DNA of 64,000 bases, taken from NCBI RefSeq assembly GCF_006265225.1, contig NZ_VDCS01000005.1:1-64000 (forward strand), written 5' to 3'. A program made the position numbers and the translations under genes. This document shows positions 57,544-64,000 of this stretch, in pieces; position 1 is the stretch's first letter; every line of letters begins with the position of its first letter. The notes under the pieces were generated by a model that saw nothing but the letters and a program-made list of their open reading frames with translations, ran no database searches and was not told the DNA's origin. Source of the stretch: Allotamlana fucoidanivorans. GTDB lineage: Bacteria > Bacteroidota > Bacteroidia > Flavobacteriales > Flavobacteriaceae.

Positions 57544-59274
57544 ATGATACACATTGAACCTAAAATTTTAGAAAGAATAAACACGTGGTTAACTCCAACT
57601 TTTGATGAAGAAACCCAAACCACTATAAAAGAAAGCATCGCTAATAGTCCGAAAGATATTCAAGAGAGCTTCTACAAAGATTTAGAGTTTGGAACAGGAG
57701 GCATGCGTGGCATAATGGGCGTTGGCACAAACAGGATTAACAAATACACCCTAGGCAAAAGTACACAGGGTTTAAGTAACTATTTACACCAACAGTTTCC
57801 AAACGAAACACCCAGAACGGTTATTGCTTATGATTGCAGACATAACAGTAAAACTTTAGCCAAAGTCGTTGCCGATGTGTTTTCTGCTAATGGTATTGAA
57901 GTTTTTTTATTTGAAGACTTAAGGCCTACACCAGAATTATCATTTGCCGTAAAACACCTAAATTGTCATTGTGGTATTGTATTAACGGCCTCTCATAATC
58001 CACCTGAATATAACGGTTATAAAGTGTATTGGCAAGACGGTGGGCAACTAGTGCCGCCACATGACAAAGGGGTGATTAATGAAATAAATACCGTTGAGTA
58101 TTCTAACATTAAATTTGACGCAAACAAAGATCTTATAACATATATTGGTGAAGATGTAGATGATGTTTTTATAAATGCCTCAGTAATTAACGGAAGCGTT
58201 GGCGCTACACAAGAAGCTAAAGATGATTTAACTATTGTGTTTACCTCACTTCACGGTACATCTATAACCGCTGTTCCTGAAACTTTAAAGCGTGCAGGGT
58301 ACAAAAACGCACATATTGTAAAAGAGCAAGAAGTGCCTGATGGGGCTTTCCCAACTGTGGCGTCTCCAAATCCAGAAGAACCTGCCGCCCTAAAAATGGC
58401 CTTAGAATTGGCTGACAAGGTAAATGCAGATATTGTGATTGGGACCGACCCTGATTGCGACAGGTTAGGTGTTGCGGTGCGTAATGGCAAAAATGAATTG
58501 CAATTACTTAACGGAAATCAAACCATGGTTATGATGACCGATTTCTTGTTAAAACAATGGAAAGCTGAAGATAAAATAAAAGGCAAAGAGTTTATTGCAT
58601 CAACTATTGTATCTACGCCCATGTTGAAAAAACTTGCCGCGGCTTATCATGTTGACAGCAAGATTGTTTTAACAGGATTTAAATGGATTGCAAAACTCAT
58701 TCACGATTTCCCTGAATTAGATTTTATTGGTGGTGGCGAAGAAAGTTTCGGGTTTATGGTGGGCGACTTTGTGAGAGACAAAGATGCGGTAACCTCAACC
58801 CTTTTAGCCTGTGAAATTGCGGCTATTGCCAAATCAAAAGGAAGCTCTTTCTACAACGAACTCATAAAACTTTATGTAGAACTGGGATGTTATAAAGAAA
58901 AACTAGTTTCTCTAACTAAAAAGGGTATTGAAGGTGCTGAAGAAATCAAACAAATGATGGTTGATGCCAGAGAGAATCCATTATCAGAAATCAACGGTTC
59001 AAAAGTTGTACGCATTGAAGATTATGAGTTATCGGTAGCTAAAAACGGGCTTACTGGCGAAGTATCAGACATTGATATTCCAAAATCAAATGTAATTATT
59101 TATTATACTGAAGATGGGTCACAAGTAGCATTAAGACCAAGCGGCACAGAGCCTAAAATTAAATTTTACGTTAGTGTAAACACCCCATTAAATTCAATAG
59201 AAAATTTCGATAAGGTGGAAGCGCAATTAGACGCTAAAGCTGAAACGATTTTAAAAGACATGAAGCTAATTTAA
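57544..59274 (+). CDS. Alpha-D-phosphohexomutase (phosphoglucomutase/phosphomannomutase)
   Basis: This 576-residue protein carries all four family motifs: phosphoserine loop [13 protein letters not shown] (Ser150), metal loop [10 protein letters not shown], sugar loop GGGEESFGF and phosphate loop [11 protein letters not shown]. It interconverts hexose 1- and 6-phosphates. The length and EFGTGGMRG start fit the PgcA-like phosphoglucomutase group; it is distinct from the beta-phosphoglucomutase in the glucan operon. Its stop overlaps the ABC exporter start by one base. Confidence 0.94.
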   Translation: MIHIEPKILERINTWLTPTFDEETQTTIKESIANSPKDIQESFYKDLEFGTGGMRGIMGVGTNRINKYTLGKSTQGLSNYLHQQFPNETPRTVIAYDCRHNSKTLAKVVADVFSANGIEVFLFEDLRPTPELSFAVKHLNCHCGIVLTASHNPPEYNGYKVYWQDGGQLVPPHDKGVINEINTVEYSNIKFDANKDLITYIGEDVDDVFINASVINGSVGATQEAKDDLTIVFTSLHGTSITAVPETLKRAGYKNAHIVKEQEVPDGAFPTVASPNPEEPAALKMALELADKVNADIVIGTDPDCDRLGVAVRNGKNELQLLNGNQTMVMMTDFLLKQWKAEDKIKGKEFIASTIVSTPMLKKLAAAYHVDSKIVLTGFKWIAKLIHDFPELDFIGGGEESFGFMVGDFVRDKDAVTSTLLACEIAAIAKSKGSSFYNELIKLYVELGCYKEKLVSLTKKGIEGAEEIKQMMVDARENPLSEINGSKVVRIEDYELSVAKNGLTGEVSDIDIPKSNVIIYYTEDGSQVALRPSGTEPKIKFYVSVNTPLNSIENFDKVEAQLDAKAETILKDMKLI

Positions 59275-61100
59275 TGAGTCACTTTACCAATATTTTAAAA
59301 TATGCTAAACCCTATAAGGCTTATGCTTTAGGACACATTGTTTCAAATATTTTTTACGCCCTTTTTGGAGCGCTCTCTTTTGTAGCGCTCATTCCTATGC
59401 TAGATATTTTGTTTCAAAAGGATGCCGTTGTACCAACTGAAGCACCCGTTTACCAAGGTATAAATAATATTAAAGATTTTTATAAGGATTTCTTGGCGTA
59501 TCATGTTAATCAATATGCTCAAGACGATCCCCAAAAAGCCTTAATTTTTGTTGTAAGTCTCATTATCGTTCTATTCTTATTAAAGAATATATTTAGCTAT
59601 TTGGCATATTACTTTATGGTATTTTTAAGGAATGGTGTTGTTAGAGACTTAAGAAATACTGTGTATAAAAAAACCATAGAGCTCCCTTTATCTTATTTTT
59701 CAGATCAGAAAAAAGGAGATGTAATGGCCAGAGTAACTACCGATGTAGCCACCCTTCAATACTCTATGCTACCTGTTTTAGAGCTTATTGCCAGAGAACC
59801 CTTAATGATTATTTTCACACTCATCATGATGCTTCTAATTAGTATGAAGCTAACCATTTTTGTTTTTGTTTTTATACCGCTTTCAGGATGGATTATTTCT
59901 ATAATTGGCAAAAGTTTAAAGCGAAAATCAGATCGGGTTCAAAAGGAACAAGGGTCTATTCTTTCTACGCTTGAAGAAACATTAACTGGATTAAGAATCA
60001 TTAAAGGTTTTAATGCCCAGGAGAAATTTTACAACCGTTTTCAAGAATCAAGTGACCGATTTTATCACTTTTCAAATAAATTATTAAACCGCCAAAATTT
60101 AGCCTCACCAACCAGTGAGTTTCTTGGTATTTTAGTAATTTCAATCTTACTGTGGTATGGTGGTCAGCTTGTTTTAGTAGATCAATCTCTTGATGGTAGT
60201 TCCTTTATTGCCTATATGGGATTAGCCTATAACATTATGGTTCCTGCCAAAGCCATTTCAAGAGGGCTGTATAATATCAAGCAAGGTAATGCTGCTGCGG
60301 AACGGATTCAAGAAATAATCGATGCTAAAAACCCTTTAAAAGATAAGGATAATGCTGTTGTTAAAACAGGCTTTAACAAAAACATCTCTTTTGAAAACAT
60401 TTGGTTTAAGTATGAAAACGATTATGTTTTAAAGGATTTTTCGCTTACTATCCCAAAAGGGAAAAAAGTGGCACTTGTTGGCCAATCTGGCAGTGGCAAA
60501 TCCACTATAGCAAATCTTATTACCCGATTTTATGATGTTAACAAAGGAGCTATAAAAATTGATGGTACAGATATTAGAGACCTTACCACAGCCTCATTGA
60601 GAAATCAACTTGGTATTGTAACCCAAGATGCTATTTTATTCAATGAAAGCATTAAGAATAACTTAAAACTTGGCAAAGACGACGCCACTGACACTGAAGT
60701 TATTGAAGCTTTGAAAGTGGCCAATGCCTGGGAATTTGTAAAAGACTTACCTCAAGGTATTGAAACGAACATAGGAGACTCTGGCAATAAACTTTCTGGA
60801 GGCCAAAAACAACGCTTAAGTATTGCGCGAGCCGTTTTAAAAAGTCCGCCCATTATGGTGTTAGATGAGGCAACCTCAGCCTTAGATACAGAAAGTGAAC
60901 GTCTAGTTCAGGTGGCACTTGAAAACATGATGAAAAACAGAACCTCTATAGTTATTGCACACAGACTTTCTACTATTCAAAACGCCGATGAGATTGTTGT
61001 ACTACACAAAGGAGAAATAGTAGAGCAAGGAAAACACGAGGCACTCATTGCTAAAAAAGGGGTATACCAAAAGCTAGTGGAAATGCAAAGTTTTGAATAA
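59274..61100 (+). CDS. MsbA-like ABC exporter
   Basis: This 608-residue half-transporter has a transmembrane domain with about six helices (1-330) and an ATPase domain with Walker A GQSGSGKST (403-411), signature LSGGQKQR, Walker B IMVLDEATSALD and switch His in IAHRLST. It resembles MsbA, which flips lipid A across the inner membrane, but multidrug exporters are similar. Translational coupling to the phosphohexomutase is unusual for msbA and may link it to cell-envelope sugar supply. Confidence 0.9.
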   Translation: MSHFTNILKYAKPYKAYALGHIVSNIFYALFGALSFVALIPMLDILFQKDAVVPTEAPVYQGINNIKDFYKDFLAYHVNQYAQDDPQKALIFVVSLIIVLFLLKNIFSYLAYYFMVFLRNGVVRDLRNTVYKKTIELPLSYFSDQKKGDVMARVTTDVATLQYSMLPVLELIAREPLMIIFTLIMMLLISMKLTIFVFVFIPLSGWIISIIGKSLKRKSDRVQKEQGSILSTLEETLTGLRIIKGFNAQEKFYNRFQESSDRFYHFSNKLLNRQNLASPTSEFLGILVISILLWYGGQLVLVDQSLDGSSFIAYMGLAYNIMVPAKAISRGLYNIKQGNAAAERIQEIIDAKNPLKDKDNAVVKTGFNKNISFENIWFKYENDYVLKDFSLTIPKGKKVALVGQSGSGKSTIANLITRFYDVNKGAIKIDGTDIRDLTTASLRNQLGIVTQDAILFNESIKNNLKLGKDDATDTEVIEALKVANAWEFVKDLPQGIETNIGDSGNKLSGGQKQRLSIARAVLKSPPIMVLDEATSALDTESERLVQVALENMMKNRTSIVIAHRLSTIQNADEIVVLHKGEIVEQGKHEALIAKKGVYQKLVEMQSFE

Positions 61101-61123
61101 CCCTTAAAGAGTTAAATAAAATG

Positions 61124-61162
61124 AAAAAAGGATAGAGTTTTGGGGGCTTCTATCCTTTTTTT
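61124..61162 (+). terminator. Terminator after the ABC exporter gene
   Basis: GGATAGA and TCTATCC pair around a G-rich loop and are preceded by A residues and followed by seven T residues. Confidence 0.8.
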
Positions 61163-61258
61163 AGTTTATGTTAGATTTGGGGACGACTAACATATTAAGT
61201 AGGTTTCTGAGACAAATATAAGTTAGAAAATTGTTTCTGACAAGAAAAATTTACACTT

Positions 61259-61287
61259 TATCGATATTATGATGCTTTTTATCGATA
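61259..61287. promoter_or_regulatory. Paired TATCGATA sites before the sigma-factor gene
   Basis: The 8-base palindrome TATCGATA occurs at 61259-61266 and again at 61280-61287, 21 bases apart, two helical turns. The outer TTATCGAT and ATCGATAA also form an inverted repeat. It lies about 110 bases before the sigma-factor start and may be a regulator binding site. Confidence 0.45.
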
Positions 61288-61396
61288 ATATTTTATTTAA
61301 AACACTGTATATCAACATAATACATTATTCAAGTTTATGAAAAATTTATTTTAAACTTTTTGTATATTTCGTGGTCATACATGTAAACAATTGTTT

Positions 61397-61939
61397 GTGA
61401 TTAAGGAAGCCGAACTAGTAGAACAATTAAAATCTGAACAACACAAGGATAAAGCTTTCGGCACACTTATGTCGTTATACAAAGAGCGTCTATATTGGCA
61501 CATCAGGCATATAGTAAAATCACATGATGATACAGATGATGTGCTACAAAACACCTTTATTAAGGTGTATAGGAATATTAATCATTTTAAGGGAGATAGC
61601 AAACTGTTCTCGTGGATGTATAGAATAGCTACAAATGAATCTATTACATTTATAAATAAACGTGCCAAACAATTACAGGTGAGTAGTGAGGAAGTAAAAA
61701 AACTAGCTATTACTAATTTATCTGCTGATGTTTACTTTGAAGGCAAGACCATTCAATTAAAGTTGCAGAAAGCGATTGCTACCTTACCTGAAAAACAACA
61801 ATTGATATTTAACATGAAATATTTTCAGGATTTAAAATATAAAGAAATCTCTGAAATTCTAGAAATAACTGAAGGCGGACTAAAAGCCTCCTATCATATT
61901 GCTGTAAAAAAAATTGAAGCTTATTTGACTAATAATTAA
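61397..61939 (+). CDS. ECF-type RNA polymerase sigma factor
   Basis: From the GTG at 61397 this is a 180-residue protein; a TTG at 61391 would add two residues, and no in-frame ATG exists upstream. Region 2 (about 18-90) has LYKERLYWHIRHIVKSHDD and DDVLQNTFIKVYRNI; region 4 (about 120-172) has ATLPEKQQLIFNMKYFQDLKY (key part) and the helix-turn-helix YKEISEILEITEGGLKAS. It directs transcription of a stress or envelope regulon. The next gene is a likely anti-sigma factor. Confidence 0.9.
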   Translation: MIKEAELVEQLKSEQHKDKAFGTLMSLYKERLYWHIRHIVKSHDDTDDVLQNTFIKVYRNINHFKGDSKLFSWMYRIATNESITFINKRAKQLQVSSEEVKKLAITNLSADVYFEGKTIQLKLQKAIATLPEKQQLIFNMKYFQDLKYKEISEILEITEGGLKASYHIAVKKIEAYLTNN

Positions 61940-61983
61940 ACCTTTGTAAAATTAATGAGTCAAAACACTGTAAGTAGAAAAAA

Positions 61984-62481
61984 ATGAAAAATAAAAAATT
62001 ACATCATATAAAATCAACGGGGTTTAAAATACCTGAGGACTATTTTGAATCTCTAGAAAGCAAAGTGTTCAGTAAAACAGGTCAACCAAGTATTCTTAGT
62101 GGCCATGATTCTGGGTTCACTGTTCCAAAGCAGTACTTTGAAACTATTGAACAAGCAGTTATATCACGTATTGAGGATAAACCCGCAACTAAAGTAAGAT
62201 CACTTTTTACAAAAAAAGCCGTGTTTTATGCATCCAGCATCGCTGCTACCATCATATTATTACTTAACCTTTCCATATTTGATAAAACGCCAACATTTGA
62301 TACTTTAACCACTGAAACGGTTGAAGATTATCTCATTGATGAAAATGTGAGTTCTTATGAAATTGCATCCTTATTATTAGAAGAAGAACTTGAAACAGGT
62401 ATGACGCTTAATGTGGATGATGACGCGCTTGAAGCTTATTTACTAGAGCATGCTGACATTGAAACTTTAATGATTGAATAA
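61984..62481 (+). CDS. Putative anti-sigma factor with one membrane helix
   Basis: This 165-residue protein has a cytoplasmic N-terminal part (1-78), one transmembrane helix (about 81-98) and an acidic extracytoplasmic part. The N-terminal part repeats a short motif: GFKIPEDYFESLESKVFS at about 13-30 and GFTVPKQYFETIEQAVIS at about 44-61. Its position 44 bases after the sigma-factor gene and its single-helix topology are typical of anti-sigma factors in Bacteroidetes, though there is no zinc ZAS motif (HxxxCxxC). The role is inferred from position and topology. Confidence 0.72.
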   Translation: MKNKKLHHIKSTGFKIPEDYFESLESKVFSKTGQPSILSGHDSGFTVPKQYFETIEQAVISRIEDKPATKVRSLFTKKAVFYASSIAATIILLLNLSIFDKTPTFDTLTTETVEDYLIDENVSSYEIASLLLEEELETGMTLNVDDDALEAYLLEHADIETLMIE

Positions 62482-62491
62482 ATACATAAAG

Positions 62492-62941
62492 ATGAAAAAA
62501 TTAATTGCCGTACTTTTATTAGTGGTAACTCCAATATTATCGGCCCAAAATAAGAATGGGACTAGCAGAGAGCAAATTAGGGCGCTTAAAGTATCTTTTA
62601 TTACTGAAAAACTAAATCTCAGTAAAAGTGAAGCCCAAAATTTTTGGCCTATTTATAACGATTTTGAAAAAGAAACATTTCAAATTAAACACAAAGAAAT
62701 GCGTGCCCTGCGTAATGAAATAAAAGATCACGCTGAAACGATGTCTGAAGCTGAAGCTGAAAATCTGATAAATAGAATTAAAACTGCAGAGCGTAAACTA
62801 CACGCCTTAAGAATGGAACTACCAAACAAACTGGCTCCTGTTATTTCATCAAAAAAAATAGTGCTCCTAAAATTAGTTGAAGAAGAGTTTAAAAGGCATA
62901 TGTTTGAAGAACTTAAAAAACGTAAAAAGGAGAGCCATTAA
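62492..62941 (+). CDS. Secreted helical protein of the Spy-like group
   Basis: With the ATG at 62492 the protein has 149 residues; a TTG at 62474 that overlaps the previous gene is not favoured. A signal peptide (cut near residue 18, ILSAQ) precedes a charged all-helical mature protein with FITEKLNLSKSEAQNFWPIY and the KEMRALRNEIKD segment. This resembles periplasmic chaperones and stress sensors of the Spy/CpxP type (LTxxQ-like NLSKSEAQ). It is probably the third gene of the sigma-factor operon and an output of it. A terminator overlaps the stop codon. Confidence 0.72.
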   Translation: MKKLIAVLLLVVTPILSAQNKNGTSREQIRALKVSFITEKLNLSKSEAQNFWPIYNDFEKETFQIKHKEMRALRNEIKDHAETMSEAEAENLINRIKTAERKLHALRMELPNKLAPVISSKKIVLLKLVEEEFKRHMFEELKKRKKESH

Positions 62942-62957
62942 CCGCTCTCCTTTTTTT
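62929..62957 (+). terminator. Terminator of the sigma-factor operon
   Basis: GGAGAGC and GCTCTCC pair and are followed by seven T residues; the stop codon at 62939-62941 lies in the loop. Confidence 0.88.
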
Positions 62958-63026
62958 ATACCTCCCTTAAAAAAACTTCCATACAGAACCCTTAATAATT
63001 GAATATACCTCCATTAAATTATAGAT

Positions 63027-63290
63027 TTAATGTGCATGTTCACCAATAGTTGCTGTTACTTTTTTACTAGATTCCCTTTGATTAAAACCATTGCTTATCA
63101 TGATGATATTTAATGCTACAATGGTTACAATAACAACAACAAAAATGGCAACAATTTGGTTTCTCTTAAAGTTCATGTATTGAGATTTGTTTAGGTATTT
63201 TGATGCGTCTTTTAAAAAAAACTTGCGTCTTGATGAAAAAATAATTTCTCCTGATTTATCAAATCTTTGGTTAGAATACTTTGGCGACAC
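63027..63290 (-). CDS. Small membrane protein, start uncertain
   Basis: This 87-residue frame has one transmembrane helix (about 47-66). It starts 21 bases after the YHYH gene stop, so both are likely co-transcribed. An internal ATG at 63176 would give a 49-residue membrane protein and is as likely as the longer form. If the longer form is made, SSRRKFFLKDAS (19-30) looks like a twin-arginine motif, but the hydrophobic stretch is too far away for a normal Tat signal. No family is recognised. Confidence 0.5.
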   Translation of the reverse strand: MSPKYSNQRFDKSGEIIFSSRRKFFLKDASKYLNKSQYMNFKRNQIVAIFVVVIVTIVALNIIMISNGFNQRESSKKVTATIGEHAH

Positions 63291-63311
63291 TACTTTTCTT
63301 AAAAGACATCG

Positions 63312-64000
63312 TTAGTTTCTAGATTTATGGTGGCGTGAGCCAAATCTGCCGCGTCGTAGTTCGTCCTCCTCAAATGCTCCCATTAAGCACCTGCCAACAT
63401 AAGGAAATGTAGTAGTAACAAAATACATATAGGCACCATTTACCATAACACCATTGCATTCATCTAAATCACCAGAACCTTCAATATATTCATAATCTGA
63501 CGTAAAAGTACCATCATGATTACCCTTTACTAAAATACTAAGTATTTGTTTAGGATTGGTATATGTACATCCATCACCTACGCGATTTCCTATTGCTAAC
63601 TTATAGCTTGGTTTATAACGTTCACTTTTAGAAAAATAGATAGGAAACCCATCTTTAGCAAATCCAATATGAACCAAATCACCACCAGTATCAAAGGTCT
63701 TAATAACAGAAGTTGGTGTACCATGATAATGATAGGCACCTGTGGGTTGCACATGCGCATGATTAAAATCCAGACCTAAATTAATCAAATCTTGAAAAGC
63801 TTCTACCCGATAATTCTCTCCCGTATCACAAACAACCACTTCGGCGGTACCTGGCTCAAACTTAACACCATTAAGCGCCACACCGGGTTCTCTCACCCAT
63901 TTAGGTTGTCCCGTATATTTTGGACGAACTGGAAAAGAATAAATTCTATGTTGTTCAGAAATGGTATTAGGATTGCCTCGAGTAGGAAACTGGCCTGTTT
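63312..64000 (-). CDS. YHYH-domain protein, cut at the window end
   Basis: The reading frame is open to the right edge of the window, so the gene is partial at its 5' end; the GTG at 63896 is only an internal codon. The visible 229 residues include TGQFPTRGNPNTISEQ and the family-naming motif GAYHYHGTP, then GFAKDGFPIY and GDLDECNGVMVNGAYMYF. YHYH proteins (PF14240-like) are secreted, often metal-binding proteins of unknown activity. The signal peptide would be outside the window. Confidence 0.85.
   Translation of the reverse strand, partial: TGQFPTRGNPNTISEQHRIYSFPVRPKYTGQPKWVREPGVALNGVKFEPGTAEVVVCDTGENYRVEAFQDLINLGLDFNHAHVQPTGAYHYHGTPTSVIKTFDTGGDLVHIGFAKDGFPIYFSKSERYKPSYKLAIGNRVGDGCTYTNPKQILSILVKGNHDGTFTSDYEYIEGSGDLDECNGVMVNGAYMYFVTTTFPYVGRCLMGAFEEDELRRGRFGSRHHKSRN

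Noticed and set aside
62474-62491. TTG start of the Spy-like protein
   Set aside because: It overlaps the anti-sigma gene, and the ATG at 62492 starts a normal signal peptide.
1-64000. CRISPR arrays, insertion sequences, integrases or rRNA
   Set aside because: No repeat-spacer arrays, transposase or integrase motifs or rRNA segments were found by reading.

Overview
The window looks like a chromosomal segment of a Flavobacteriaceae bacterium (Bacteroidota). The evidence is an AT-rich sequence, SusC/SusD-type glycan uptake genes, a C-terminal sorting domain typical of the type IX secretion system on an extracellular amylase, LytTR/LytS signalling, zinc-free type B L31, and repeated matches to the Bacteroidetes -7 promoter element TAnnTTTG. 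No phage, transposon, integrase or CRISPR array was seen. Genus-level placement is not possible from this text alone.

Region 1 (1-16.7 kb) is housekeeping and signalling: a predicted surface lipoprotein, a LytS/LytTR pair next to an acidic secreted repeat protein, a short unannotated ORF with its own terminator (4289-4423), an HtrA-like protease, a K+ channel transcribed with a very large phosphoesterase/Omp85 fusion lipoprotein, a compact msrB-msrA-selO redox operon, an HD-PycTM fusion protein, and a large GAF protein convergent with it.

Region 2 (16.7-44.6 kb) is a complete alpha-glucan (starch/maltodextrin) utilisation locus. On the + strand are susC, susD, a susE-like binder with three repeats, and a secreted GH13 amylase. 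On the - strand is an eight-gene operon: SLC45/MFS transporter, beta-phosphoglucomutase, GH65 phosphorylase, neopullulanase-like GH13, double esterase, GH31, GH13 and GH13. It ends in a clear terminator. A LacI-family regulator lies between the arms. Proposed flow: the secreted amylase cuts starch; SusE/SusD/SusC bind and import dextrins; periplasmic GH13/GH31 enzymes trim them to maltose; the MFS carrier imports maltose; GH65 phosphorylase and beta-PGM yield glucose and glucose 6-phosphate. Transaldolase and transketolase follow, and a LacI-like palindrome in front of transketolase suggests they could share the regulon.

Region 3 (44.9-48.5 kb) is a probable stress cluster: an ATP-cone/Mrr-type nuclease fusion overlapping a beta-CASP RNase-like protein, then Hsp20 and a helical orphan, then tRNA-Leu(UAG).

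Region 4 (48.5-64 kb) is mixed: an M20 peptidase, a DMT exporter, a DUF4407 membrane protein beside a STAS protein, a GlmU-like protein, L31 type B, a glycosyltransferase, phosphoglucomutase overlapping an ABC exporter, an ECF sigma factor with a putative anti-sigma and a periplasmic helical protein, and a YHYH-domain gene cut by the window end.

The observations most worth a second look are the nuclease/RNase/Hsp20 cluster, the regulatory palindromes linking the glucan locus to transketolase, the paired TATCGATA sites before the sigma factor, the partly homogenised SusE repeats, the tandem-esterase lipoprotein, and the hairpin at the start of the LytS gene. None of these was tested by a database search.
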